Assembly (NCBI GenBank): GCA_016285145.1
Contig: JAEEQE010000008.1
Coordinates: forward strand, 1 to 64,000
Source of the DNA: Bacteroidales bacterium
GTDB taxonomy: Bacteria > Bacteroidota > Bacteroidia > Bacteroidales > WCHB1-69
Length of the DNA: 64,000 bases
Reading direction: 5' to 3'
Of the stretch, positions 1-7,633 are shown in pieces (positions within the stretch are counted from its first letter, which is position 1; each line of letters starts with the position of its first letter). Made by a program: the position numbers and the translations under genes. The notes beneath the pieces were generated by a model. That model was not told where the DNA came from. It made no database searches and saw only the letters and a program-made list of their open reading frames with translations.

Positions 1-1038
1 ATAGACCAAACGGTTATAGGGGTCGGTAAACTCTTTTTTGTATTCAATCTGCGGCGTGCCGTCCTTCTTGTTCACGGTATTGCCTTTCTTGTCTTTCTTG
101 GGTTCGCCGTTCTGTGCCCAGTTTTCCATCGAGAAGGGGAAATTGGCCATCACCTTGTCGAAAGTGCGGAGTTCCAGTTCGTTTTCCTCGCTTTTAAATT
201 TCGGGTCGCGGATGGTGTCGCCCTGCTCAATGCGAGCATCCAAACCGTGCAGAATCATATTGATATTGCAGATGGCCCAGGTGTTCCACACTAATTCCTG
301 ACCGAACAGCCGAATGCTCTTTTGCGTGTCATAGCTGGCGCGCGCATATTTGGCCGCATTCAGCAGAAAACCGCCAGAGCCACAAGTGGGGTCATACACG
401 GTTTCGCCTTTTTGCGGTTTCAGGTAGCGCACAATGATATCGACGACCTCCTGCGGCGTGTAGAACTGTCCCGCCATGGTGCCGCCCTTGTTCTCATCGG
501 CGAAACGCTTGATAAGGTATTCGTAAGCATCGCCCAGCACATCCACCGTAACATTGTTGTTGCTCAAATCCACGGCACTCAGATAGTTGACGAGGTTGGT
601 GAGCACTTCAGGGTCCAATTTTTTTCTACCGGAACCATCTGGCGCAGGCTCGTTCCAGCGTACGGTGTTGATGATGCCTTTGAGGACATATTTGCCGTCT
701 TTGTCAATATTCTGTTCCGCAATAGCGGTAACGGCAGCATCCAACTTCTCGTTTTTCTTGTCGATAGGAGCCAGGCGCACATCATCCCAAAAGCAGCCGT
801 CAGGAATTGTGAAATCGTGTTTTTTCTTGGCGATCACCTCCAGTTCACGTGGCGAAGGTTCACGCACGTAGTCAATTATAAACTGTTCTTTCTCATGTTC
901 AATCTCCCATTGGTAATTGTCGGAAAGACGTTTGAAAAACAGCAATGAGAGAATATACGACTTGTAGTCCTCCACTTTGTCGCGAAGGATGTCGGCCATG
1001 CCGAAAAGGAGGTTGCCCAAGGCTTGTTTAGTGATCAT
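1..1038 (-). CDS. hsdM: Type I restriction-modification DNA methyltransferase subunit (HsdM), 3' truncated by window edge
   Basis: The reading frame is open from an ATG at 1038 to base 1 (346 codons) with no stop, so the gene runs off the window. Seen: an N-terminal helical region typical of HsdM_N, the SAM-binding motif DPTCGSGGFLL starting near residue 216, and a motif IV variant N-F-P-F at residues 299-302 in place of the usual NPPF or NPPY. HsdM proteins methylate adenine as part of an HsdR2M2S1 complex and also supply the modification half of restriction. The specificity and nuclease subunits would lie beyond the left edge and cannot be seen. A -7 box (TATTTTTG) lies 31 bp upstream of the start. 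Family assignment is secure; whether the system is complete is unknown. Confidence 0.9.
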   Translation of the reverse strand, partial: MITKQALGNLLFGMADILRDKVEDYKSYILSLLFFKRLSDNYQWEIEHEKEQFIIDYVREPSPRELEVIAKKKHDFTIPDGCFWDDVRLAPIDKKNEKLDAAVTAIAEQNIDKDGKYVLKGIINTVRWNEPAPDGSGRKKLDPEVLTNLVNYLSAVDLSNNNVTVDVLGDAYEYLIKRFADENKGGTMAGQFYTPQEVVDIIVRYLKPQKGETVYDPTCGSGGFLLNAAKYARASYDTQKSIRLFGQELVWNTWAICNINMILHGLDARIEQGDTIRDPKFKSEENELELRTFDKVMANFPFSMENWAQNGEPKKDKKGNTVNKKDGTPQIEYKKEFTDPYNRLVY

Positions 1039-1068
1039 AGTGATCTTTTTTGCTATAGTAATAATCTG

Positions 1069-1076
1069 CAAAAATA
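1069..1076 (-). promoter_or_regulatory. Bacteroidota -7 box upstream of hsdM
   Basis: TATTTTTG on the minus strand matches the TAnnTTTG consensus. No TTG element sits at the usual 17-23 bp further upstream, so this is a half-supported promoter. Confidence 0.4.
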
Positions 1077-1144
1077 GCAAAAAAGAACAAATTGACACCT
1101 TCACCTTTCCTGTGTAATGGAGGATTTCGGAAAAGAATAAGATC

Positions 1145-2455
1145 TTATCTTCCCCTGTACAATTCCAATAACTGCTTCTGATACAAATACTCATATTGCG
1201 ACTGCGCCAAGTTGGAAGCAGACTGCAAATGGTTATTCTTGGCTTCGTTAAACTCGGTGCCGGTGCCTTTGCCGTTCTCATAGCGTGCCTGTGCCAATTC
1301 GAAGGCCTCCCACGCACTTTCCGCCGCCAAACGGCTGCTCTCGTATTTGTCCTTGGCCGCCACCGCATTGTAATAGGCCTGCTGGATCTCCTTGTATAGC
1401 GACTTGCGCACATTGTCCATCTGCAACTGCTGGCTGCTGTACTGCAACTTGGCGGCACGCACCTGATTGCGCGTTTGCAAACGGTCGAAAATCGGCACAT
1501 TCAACGAAAAGCCCAAATAGGGACTGAAGTTGTCGCGCAACTGCGACCCAAAACCCTTGCCCGTACTCCCCAATAATGCGTAATAGTCGGTAACCAGACC
1601 GCCGTTCATGGACAAAGTGGGATAATAGGAACTCTTTGCCAACGCGATATTCTTCTGTGCATAATCCAATCGGATCTCTTCCGCTTTCACGGCGGGGCGT
1701 GAGGCTATGGCCTCGTTGAAAACCACTTCCGGATCCGGCAGCGCCTCCAAAGCAAACGCGGACACATCGGGCGGCACCACGGAGAAACCATCCGGAGAGG
1801 GCAATTCCAACAGTTGGGTCATTTCCAAGCAGGCCATTTTCAGATTGTTATGCGCCTGCGTGTAGGTGAGGCGGCTTTGTGCGAGCGTAGAGCGGCGTGC
1901 CGCCACCTCCGCCGGGCCCACCTTCCCATTCTCGGCCAAAATCTCCAAACGCTCCACTTGTGCTGAGTCGATGTCAATCTGCGCCTGCGCCACCCGGCAG
2001 ATTTCCATATTGTACAAAATTTGCACGTATGCCTGCGTCACGGCGAGGCGGATGTCATCCTTAACTTTCGCGCAGTCGGCATTGGCGGCCTCCAGGTTCA
2101 GTTTGCCCATATCGATGTTGTTCTTGGTGCGCAAACCCGTGAACAGATTCAAACTCCCGCCTAATCCGAAGGAGGTGTTGGCGGTGTTGGACCGCACATA
2201 CGTGTTGTCCTGCGAGATGCCGCGCCCGAAGGAGAAGTTCTGGGAAGCGCTGGCCTGCAGCGCGGGCCACACGCTGTTCTTGGCCGTATTCAGCTCTATA
2301 GCCCGCTGTTGCACTGTCAGTGCGCTCTGCTGGACAGAAATGTTGTGCTCCTGCGCATATTGCACGCACTGCTCCAAGGTCCACGGACCACCCGCCTGCC
2401 CAAACAAAACCGTGGCCTGCAGGAAAACTATCGCTAATAGGAATCGCTTATTCAT
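1145..2455 (-). CDS. TolC-family outer membrane efflux protein
   Basis: This 436-residue protein has a signal peptide ending around residue 20 (LFGQA). The mature part is mostly amphipathic helix, with the duplicated helical-hairpin pattern of outer-membrane efflux proteins (OEP family); the family is usually 420-500 residues. TolC-like trimers form the outer-membrane and periplasmic tunnel of tripartite exporters. It is the last gene of a minus-strand cluster: ATPase (7052), permease (6297), permease (4980), HlyD adaptor (3646), then this gene. A 93-bp gap carrying an inverted repeat separates it from the adaptor. The context makes it the exit duct of the MacB-like pump. The transported substrate cannot be read from sequence. 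Confidence 0.9.
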   Translation of the reverse strand: MNKRFLLAIVFLQATVLFGQAGGPWTLEQCVQYAQEHNISVQQSALTVQQRAIELNTAKNSVWPALQASASQNFSFGRGISQDNTYVRSNTANTSFGLGGSLNLFTGLRTKNNIDMGKLNLEAANADCAKVKDDIRLAVTQAYVQILYNMEICRVAQAQIDIDSAQVERLEILAENGKVGPAEVAARRSTLAQSRLTYTQAHNNLKMACLEMTQLLELPSPDGFSVVPPDVSAFALEALPDPEVVFNEAIASRPAVKAEEIRLDYAQKNIALAKSSYYPTLSMNGGLVTDYYALLGSTGKGFGSQLRDNFSPYLGFSLNVPIFDRLQTRNQVRAAKLQYSSQQLQMDNVRKSLYKEIQQAYYNAVAAKDKYESSRLAAESAWEAFELAQARYENGKGTGTEFNEAKNNHLQSASNLAQSQYEYLYQKQLLELYRGR

Positions 2456-2500
2456 TGTTTACTCGTTTAATCTTGGTTTATGTAATTGATGTGTTGGAGT

Positions 2501-2530
2501 TTCCGTCGTTCGCTACGCTCACTGACGGAA
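2501..2530. repeat. Intergenic inverted repeat between adaptor and TolC genes
   Basis: Arms TTCCGTC (2501-2507) and GACGGAA (2524-2530) flank a 16-base loop. It lies between two co-oriented genes of the exporter operon and has no following T-run, so it looks more like a REP-type palindrome or an mRNA-processing hairpin than a terminator. Confidence 0.45.
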
Positions 2531-2548
2531 TGGTGCGTACATAGCGCA

Positions 2549-3646
2549 TCACTTCTTTCCCATATCAAAAATCTTTGCACCTCTAACCACATCTCCCTTC
2601 TTCAATCCTTCCCGGATTTCAATGTTCAAACCATCGCTTAAACCGGTTTTTACGGCTTTTCTTTCAAATCCCATCCCTTGTTTCACATACACAAAAGTGG
2701 AATCACCCGAAAACTCAAGCGCGCTCTCCGGAATGGCGAGCACCTGCTTCGCACTCTCCAGCACAATCTCCGCATTGGCACTGTAACCGGCACGGATCTT
2801 TCTGTCTTTCTGCGGTTTTACCGCTGCCTTGATTTCAAACTGGTTGGCGCCGTTGTTTTGCACCGCCTTCGGAGCCACATACTCCAACACCGCATCAAAA
2901 CTGTAATCCTGCAATGCACCGATGGAAATGGTCAGCGGAGTGCCCTCGCGCAACAGGCCCACATCGGTTTCGTCCACATTGCCCGTGAAAATCAAATCGT
3001 TCATATCGGCCACCGTTGCCACGGTAGTGCCATCGTTCAAGGTGTTGGCTTGGATTACTGAGTTGCCCACCTTGACGGGAATGTCCAAAATCAACCCTGA
3101 GATGGTGGAGCGGATCAGCGTGGAACTGGACTTGGCGTTGGATGAGGAGACACCGTCACGGATAATCTCCAAAGCATCCTGCGCCGCCGACTTCTCCTCG
3201 CGCGCCTGATTCAGCGCCTGCGTGCACTGCTCAAACTCCTCCTGACTGATTAACTTCTTGTCATAAAGCGCTTTCTCACGTTCATAATTGTTCTGTGCTT
3301 GCTTGTAGTTGATGTCGGCCAGACGCACACGGCTCTGCGCCGCACTCAACGAGTTCATGTCGGGAATCACCTTCAACTTGGCAATCACCTCATTCTCTTT
3401 CACCTCCTGGCCTGCCTCTTTGTACAACTCAGCAATAATACCGTTGATCTGCGGTTTCACCGCCACCTCATTGCGCGGCCCAATCTTGCCCGTCACCAGC
3501 GTCTTCTTGCTGATGTCCATATAAGTTACTTCATATTCGTTGTAACGAACCTCTTGCGGTCGCGATTTTTTGAACAGAAAGACAAAAGTCCCGACAAAGA
3601 TGAGCGCAATCAGCGCAAAAACGATGTATTTGATACCTTTTTTCAT
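2549..3646 (-). CDS. HlyD/RND-type periplasmic adaptor subunit of ABC efflux pump
   Basis: The 365-residue protein starts MKKGIKYIVFA with one N-terminal membrane segment (about residues 6-26). It continues with a biotinyl-lipoyl half (PQINGIIAELYKEAGQEV), a coiled-coil hairpin and a beta-barrel domain, the normal order of MacA/HlyD adaptors. The start at 3646 was chosen. A longer frame opens at 3751 and overlaps the upstream stop by ATGA, but its first 35 codons would translate the paired palindromes at 3678-3727 and encode no membrane anchor. The adaptor bridges the inner-membrane permeases encoded just upstream and the TolC-like channel encoded downstream. It probably belongs to one operon with them. 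Confidence 0.9.
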   Translation of the reverse strand: MKKGIKYIVFALIALIFVGTFVFLFKKSRPQEVRYNEYEVTYMDISKKTLVTGKIGPRNEVAVKPQINGIIAELYKEAGQEVKENEVIAKLKVIPDMNSLSAAQSRVRLADINYKQAQNNYEREKALYDKKLISQEEFEQCTQALNQAREEKSAAQDALEIIRDGVSSSNAKSSSTLIRSTISGLILDIPVKVGNSVIQANTLNDGTTVATVADMNDLIFTGNVDETDVGLLREGTPLTISIGALQDYSFDAVLEYVAPKAVQNNGANQFEIKAAVKPQKDRKIRAGYSANAEIVLESAKQVLAIPESALEFSGDSTFVYVKQGMGFERKAVKTGLSDGLNIEIREGLKKGDVVRGAKIFDMGKK

Positions 3647-3677
3647 ATTGTATGTGTTTTTCTTTCTTATCACGTGA

Positions 3678-3727
3678 GACGTACGTCCGTGCGTCTTTAC
3701 TTTATCATTGACGCACAATTGTACGTC
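3678..3727. repeat. Pair of 18-bp palindromes (REP-like)
   Basis: Two units of the form GACGYAC-N4-GTRCGTC lie at 3678-3695 and 3710-3727, 14 bp apart. The second is effectively the first read from the other strand (T/C swapped between arms). They occupy the leader of the adaptor gene, between the permease stop and the chosen adaptor start. Confidence 0.6.
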
Positions 3728-3747
3728 TCTACTATAACTATACACCC

Positions 3748-4980
3748 TCATTCGTCTCTCATCGCATCCACCGGTTTTATATGCATGGCACGGTATGCCG
3801 GTGCGATACCCGCCAGTATTCCGAGCAAAGTAAGCAACAACAAGGCAATCACAGCCGTGCCGAAATGGATTTGGAAAGCGGCTTGATGCTTGGTTATAAT
3901 TTCAAACAAATTGAGCAGGAAAACGGAAAAGACAATACCCGATGCGCCTGCCACCACCGTCAGGGCGATGCCTTCCAGAATGATTTGCGACAGAATGTCG
4001 CGCGGGGTGGCGCCAATAGCGCGCCGGATACCGATTTCCACAGTCCGCTCGCGCACCACCACCAGCATGATGTTGCTCACACCAATGGCGCCTGCCAACA
4101 ATGTGCCTATACCCACCAGCCATATCATGAAATTGACACCTCGGAACAGTTTGTCCACAATGCGGAAAATGGCTTCCATATTGAGATACATCATCGCTTC
4201 CTTATCGCTGGGGTCAATAAAATGCTGACGGTTAATCACTTGACGGATACGGGATTCCAAATCGCTCATGGAAACACCCGATTTACCCACCGCACAAATA
4301 ATCCCCACCGAATTTCCGCTGTTCAAAACATCACGCAAAACAGAAATCGGAACGGTGATCGCATCCGAACTCCTGCCCCCCATATTGATATTGGATGTGC
4401 TGACATCCACGCCTACTACGCGATAATATATGGAACCCACACAGATGTATGTGCCACACGGATCCTCCCCGCCAGGAAACAACTCATTCCAAACATGCTC
4501 CCCTATCACACACACTTTGCGTTTTTGCATAACATCCACCTCATTGATATAGCGGCCAAATTTCAAAACGGGTGTTTCCACCTGACTGTACACGGCCTCC
4601 ACACCTTTGGTATGACAGGAAGCGCTGCGGGTGTCGCGGGTGGCTTTCACGCCCCAGCTGGCCAACTGCGGGGTTACCAGCTCCAACTCGGGAACCATCT
4701 CCTTAAGGCGGTCCACATCGCGGTATTCCAACTGCCAAGTTCTGCCCTCCTTGAATCCTTTGTATGGCTTCGTGGTTTCATTGGCAAACAACACGATGGA
4801 ATTGGTGGCAAAACCGTCAAAATTCTTGCTCAAAAGGTCTTTCAACCCGTTGCCGCCACCAATGAGAAACAGCAGCATAAAGAGTCCCCAGAAGATACCA
4901 AAACCCGTGAGGAGACTCCTCCGCTTGTTTCGCAACAGCGAGTCCGCAATTTCCCGATATGTGTCTGCATCAAATCGCAT
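3748..4980 (-). CDS. ABC transporter permease, MacB/FtsX type (second of pair)
   Basis: The protein has 410 residues. A first membrane helix (about 22-42) precedes a long periplasmic MacB_PCD-type domain (about 45-275). Three further helices carry the FtsX core, including the typical GVSNIMLVVVRERTVEIGIRRAIGA segment near residue 300 and the C-terminal PVDAMRDE. This four-helix topology is that of MacB-class mechanotransmission permeases. It follows another permease of the same family (5026-6297), 45 bp upstream. Together with the ATPase at 6330-7052 the two permeases probably form a heterodimeric half-transporter pair. The permease and ATPase are separate genes, unlike E. coli MacB where they are fused. 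Confidence 0.9.
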   Translation of the reverse strand: MRFDADTYREIADSLLRNKRRSLLTGFGIFWGLFMLLFLIGGGNGLKDLLSKNFDGFATNSIVLFANETTKPYKGFKEGRTWQLEYRDVDRLKEMVPELELVTPQLASWGVKATRDTRSASCHTKGVEAVYSQVETPVLKFGRYINEVDVMQKRKVCVIGEHVWNELFPGGEDPCGTYICVGSIYYRVVGVDVSTSNINMGGRSSDAITVPISVLRDVLNSGNSVGIICAVGKSGVSMSDLESRIRQVINRQHFIDPSDKEAMMYLNMEAIFRIVDKLFRGVNFMIWLVGIGTLLAGAIGVSNIMLVVVRERTVEIGIRRAIGATPRDILSQIILEGIALTVVAGASGIVFSVFLLNLFEIITKHQAAFQIHFGTAVIALLLLTLLGILAGIAPAYRAMHIKPVDAMRDE

Positions 4981-5025
4981 AATCTCTATACATCTGGGCC
5001 GCCATAATATGACGGCCTTACATTA

Positions 5026-6297
5026 TCATTTTGTGTCATGTAATGCCTCAATCGGACGGATGCGGGCGGCCTTGAGCGCCGGCGACATGCCCGCCAGCGT
5101 GCCGGCGATAATCAACACCAGCGTAACACCGAAGGCCACATCCAACCCCACCGTCGGATTGACAAACACCTGAACATTCTCCCCAAACATATCCAACGAA
5201 GATTCTCCTACCGTATGTTTCATAATCTCGCACGCCACCATGCCCAAAACCATCCCAATATAACCGAAAAAGGCTGTTATGGTTACACTTTCCGCAATGA
5301 TCAGCTTCATAATGGCTCCGGGCGTGGCACCTATCGACTTCCGGATTCCAAATTCCTGCGTGCGCTCCTTCACCGTAATCAGCATGATGTTCGACACACC
5401 CACAATACCGCCCAAAAGCGTCAGTACGCCCAATATCCAAAGCGCCTTTCGGATGATGCCAGACCCTTTGTTCATCTGCTGGTTCTGCGTAAAACGGTTC
5501 CAAATCCACAAAGCGCCATCATCGTCAGGGGCTGCCTTATGCGACTTGTTGATGACTGCCTTGTAATTCCGCTCAAACTGCTCGTTTTCCTGCTCGGTTT
5601 CCAAGCCATGGAAAGTGAAAATGATTTCATCTTCATAATTCTGCTCGTTGAAAATCAATTGGAAAGTGGACAGGGGCACATAATCCTGCACACGCTGGGT
5701 GCTCTCATCCGTTTTGTAAACACCCACCACCTGCCACACATTGTCGTTCCAACTCACACTCTTGCCTATCAAAGAGGGATAATCATCGCCACCGTTCATC
5801 AATTGCTGGGCATGAGATGCCGACAAGACAATGGACTTTCGTTTCTGTTGCATGTCAAGAGGATTGATAAAACGTCCCTCAAGCATCTCTATTTTATTTA
5901 TCTCCAATAATTTAGGATAACAACCACACACATCCACAGACACATGGCGGTCGCCCAGCACAAGCACAAAGGGACCTTTGGTAGTGGTGGCCGTCACATC
6001 ATCTACATAATCGGAGAAAATAGCACTCTCTGTAAGCGTTATATCCCGGTCATTCAGCTCTATCCATCTTCCTTCCTGAAGACCTTCGTAGGGTTTTGAA
6101 GTATATCCACCATAAACCGCCATCGTGTTGGAGGCAAATTCATCCCCATTGCGCATAAAGGCATTCATCAGCCCATTACCGGCACCTAACAGCACGATAA
6201 GAATGAAAATGCCCCACGCCACCGCAAAGCCCGTCAATACTGTGCGCAACTTGTTGCGTTGGATCGACTCCCATATTTCCTGAAAAAGGTCTTTCAC
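5026..6297 (-). CDS. ABC transporter permease, MacB/FtsX type (first of pair)
   Basis: This 423-residue permease opens with MKDLFQEIWESIQRNKLRTVLTGF, the usual N-terminal amphipathic stretch of the family. The codon at 6297 is GTG, and no in-frame ATG lies close upstream. A helix at about 20-42 is followed by a MacB_PCD periplasmic domain and then three helices with the FtsX signature GVSNIMLITVKERTQEFGIRKSIGA. It ends in PIEALHDTK. It shares the general plan of the permease at 3748-4980 but is clearly diverged, which suggests an old duplication and a heterodimeric transporter. It lies 32 bp downstream of the ATPase stop. Confidence 0.9.
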   Translation of the reverse strand: MKDLFQEIWESIQRNKLRTVLTGFAVAWGIFILIVLLGAGNGLMNAFMRNGDEFASNTMAVYGGYTSKPYEGLQEGRWIELNDRDITLTESAIFSDYVDDVTATTTKGPFVLVLGDRHVSVDVCGCYPKLLEINKIEMLEGRFINPLDMQQKRKSIVLSASHAQQLMNGGDDYPSLIGKSVSWNDNVWQVVGVYKTDESTQRVQDYVPLSTFQLIFNEQNYEDEIIFTFHGLETEQENEQFERNYKAVINKSHKAAPDDDGALWIWNRFTQNQQMNKGSGIIRKALWILGVLTLLGGIVGVSNIMLITVKERTQEFGIRKSIGATPGAIMKLIIAESVTITAFFGYIGMVLGMVACEIMKHTVGESSLDMFGENVQVFVNPTVGLDVAFGVTLVLIIAGTLAGMSPALKAARIRPIEALHDTK

Positions 6298-6329
6298 GAG
6301 GGTTATATTATAAATTATTGATAATCAAA

Positions 6330-7052
6330 TTATTTTATTATTGTATCCGTTCCAAATACGGAAGCGTGGTGCTGTTCGTTCAGCGTAGTCTCGCCAATAA
6401 TACCGTCTTTGATATGGATGATTTTGTCTGTGCAATTGGCCACTCCGCTTTCATGCGTCACTACAATAATCGTCACTTTTTCCTCGCGATAGAGTTTGGT
6501 GAGCAATTCCATCACATCCACGGATGTCTTGGAATCCAGGGCACCAGTAGGTTCGTCGGCCAGCAGAATGCGGGGTTGTGTAATCAATGCGCGCGCAATC
6601 GCCACACGCTGCTTCTGTCCGCCCGACATTTCATTGGGATAATGCAACGCCCAGTCAGCCAACCCGAAACGCTCCAAATACTCCATCGCCATCTCTCTTC
6701 TCTTTTTCCGCCCCACACCTTGGTAAAACAGTGGCAGTTCCACATTCTCCACCGCCGTCTTGAACGAAATCAGATTGAACGACTGGAACACAAAACCGAT
6801 CATCTTGTTGCGGTAATGGGCCGCCTCTTTCTCACTCAAATACTTAATCAATTGACCATCAAGATAATAAGTTCCTTCGTCGTAGTTATCCAATATGCCC
6901 AGAATATTCAAAAGGGTTGATTTTCCAGATCCAGAGGCACCCATAATCGACACAAACTCCCCTTGCCCGATTTCCAGATCCACCCCTTTCAGCACATGGA
7001 GAGGCTGGCCTTTGTTATAGGTTTTATGAATGTCCTTTAACTCAATCAACAT
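6330..7052 (-). CDS. ABC transporter ATP-binding protein, MacB/LolD family
   Basis: The 240-residue ATPase shows every expected motif: Walker A GASGSGKST (38-46), Q-loop FVFQSFN near 88, signature MSGGQKQR (142-149), Walker B LLADEP (163-168) and the switch histidine H200. The LolD/MacB subgroup drives FtsX-like permeases that move or signal to periplasmic partners instead of importing small molecules. It is the first gene of the exporter set reading 7052 to 1145. A 110-bp gap with an inverted repeat separates it from the small exported protein upstream, so transcription may begin either there or at the subtilisin gene. Confidence 0.93.
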   Translation of the reverse strand: MLIELKDIHKTYNKGQPLHVLKGVDLEIGQGEFVSIMGASGSGKSTLLNILGILDNYDEGTYYLDGQLIKYLSEKEAAHYRNKMIGFVFQSFNLISFKTAVENVELPLFYQGVGRKKRREMAMEYLERFGLADWALHYPNEMSGGQKQRVAIARALITQPRILLADEPTGALDSKTSVDVMELLTKLYREEKVTIIVVTHESGVANCTDKIIHIKDGIIGETTLNEQHHASVFGTDTIIK

Positions 7053-7092
7053 ATTGTCTTACATTATTTTAGCACCATTTGGAAAAATCCGT

Positions 7093-7130
7093 GCACCCGA
7101 CGGGGTTAATGGCTATGATGTGCCGGGTGC
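7093..7130. repeat. Inverted repeat upstream of the ABC exporter operon
   Basis: Arms GCACCCG (7093-7099) and CGGGTGC (7124-7130) are separated by 24 bp. The element lies between the small exported protein and the ATPase gene. Without a T-run it is not an obvious terminator, and it could be a regulatory or REP-type palindrome. Confidence 0.4.
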
Positions 7131-7162
7131 GACGGAACTAAACACAAGGATTCTACTAATTT

Positions 7163-7621
7163 TTAGTTTCTTAACTTGTCCCACACGCGGAAAACATACT
7201 CCACAATGTCTATATTGTCATTATGCTGGAACACCACGGTGGGCGGAAGATATACAGTGGTCACAATCTTGCATTTCCGATCGTTGTAACGGCCCTGGAC
7301 CATAGAAATCCGCATATTCGGTTTCTCCTTCGGATTGCCCGGCTCAATCGACACATTCTCCACTCTTCCCCTCGCTTCTCCCATGGTTTTCCCATATCCG
7401 GTCATAGAAACCTCGCAACGTATCCGGTCACTGTTGCTCCCTTTCAGCACCACCTTTCCCACACCATACAAGTTGAACTCATTGCAGGTGTTCGGGAACG
7501 AGTATTGGATGGTTTTCTCATACTTCACGCCGTCGCTTTGGGCACTGACGCTCAATCCGGCCAACATCAGCAGCATCGAGACGCCGATGGAGATACAGAT
7601 GGTTAAAATTCTATTTTTCAT
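7163..7621 (-). CDS. Small exported protein, possible GIN/DUF2807-like fragment
   Basis: The 152-residue product has a signal peptide (about 1-27, cut after VSA). A beta-rich stretch (FNLYGVGKVVLKGSNSD) resembles the start of GIN-type autotransporter-head or DUF2807 domains, in which short strands carry a lattice of small polar residues. The resemblance is loose and no catalytic motif is visible. It begins 12 bp after the subtilisin stop and precedes the exporter ATPase by 110 bp, so it is probably co-transcribed with the protease and perhaps with the pump. Its role is unknown. It is shorter than typical DUF2807 proteins (about 230 aa), so a truncated family member is possible. Confidence 0.6.
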   Translation of the reverse strand: MKNRILTICISIGVSMLLMLAGLSVSAQSDGVKYEKTIQYSFPNTCNEFNLYGVGKVVLKGSNSDRIRCEVSMTGYGKTMGEARGRVENVSIEPGNPKEKPNMRISMVQGRYNDRKCKIVTTVYLPPTVVFQHNDNIDIVEYVFRVWDKLRN

Positions 7622-7633
7622 CTTTCCGGATTT

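Noticed and set aside
3647..3751. Longer start of the HlyD adaptor with ATGA overlap to the permease stop
   Set aside because: It would translate the paired palindromes and add no signal or anchor. The start MKKGIKYIVFA at 3646 gives the normal N-terminus.
3781..5007. 408-residue plus-strand frame over the permease
   Set aside because: Histidine and glutamine-rich translation typical of an antisense shadow; the permease on the minus strand carries all family motifs.
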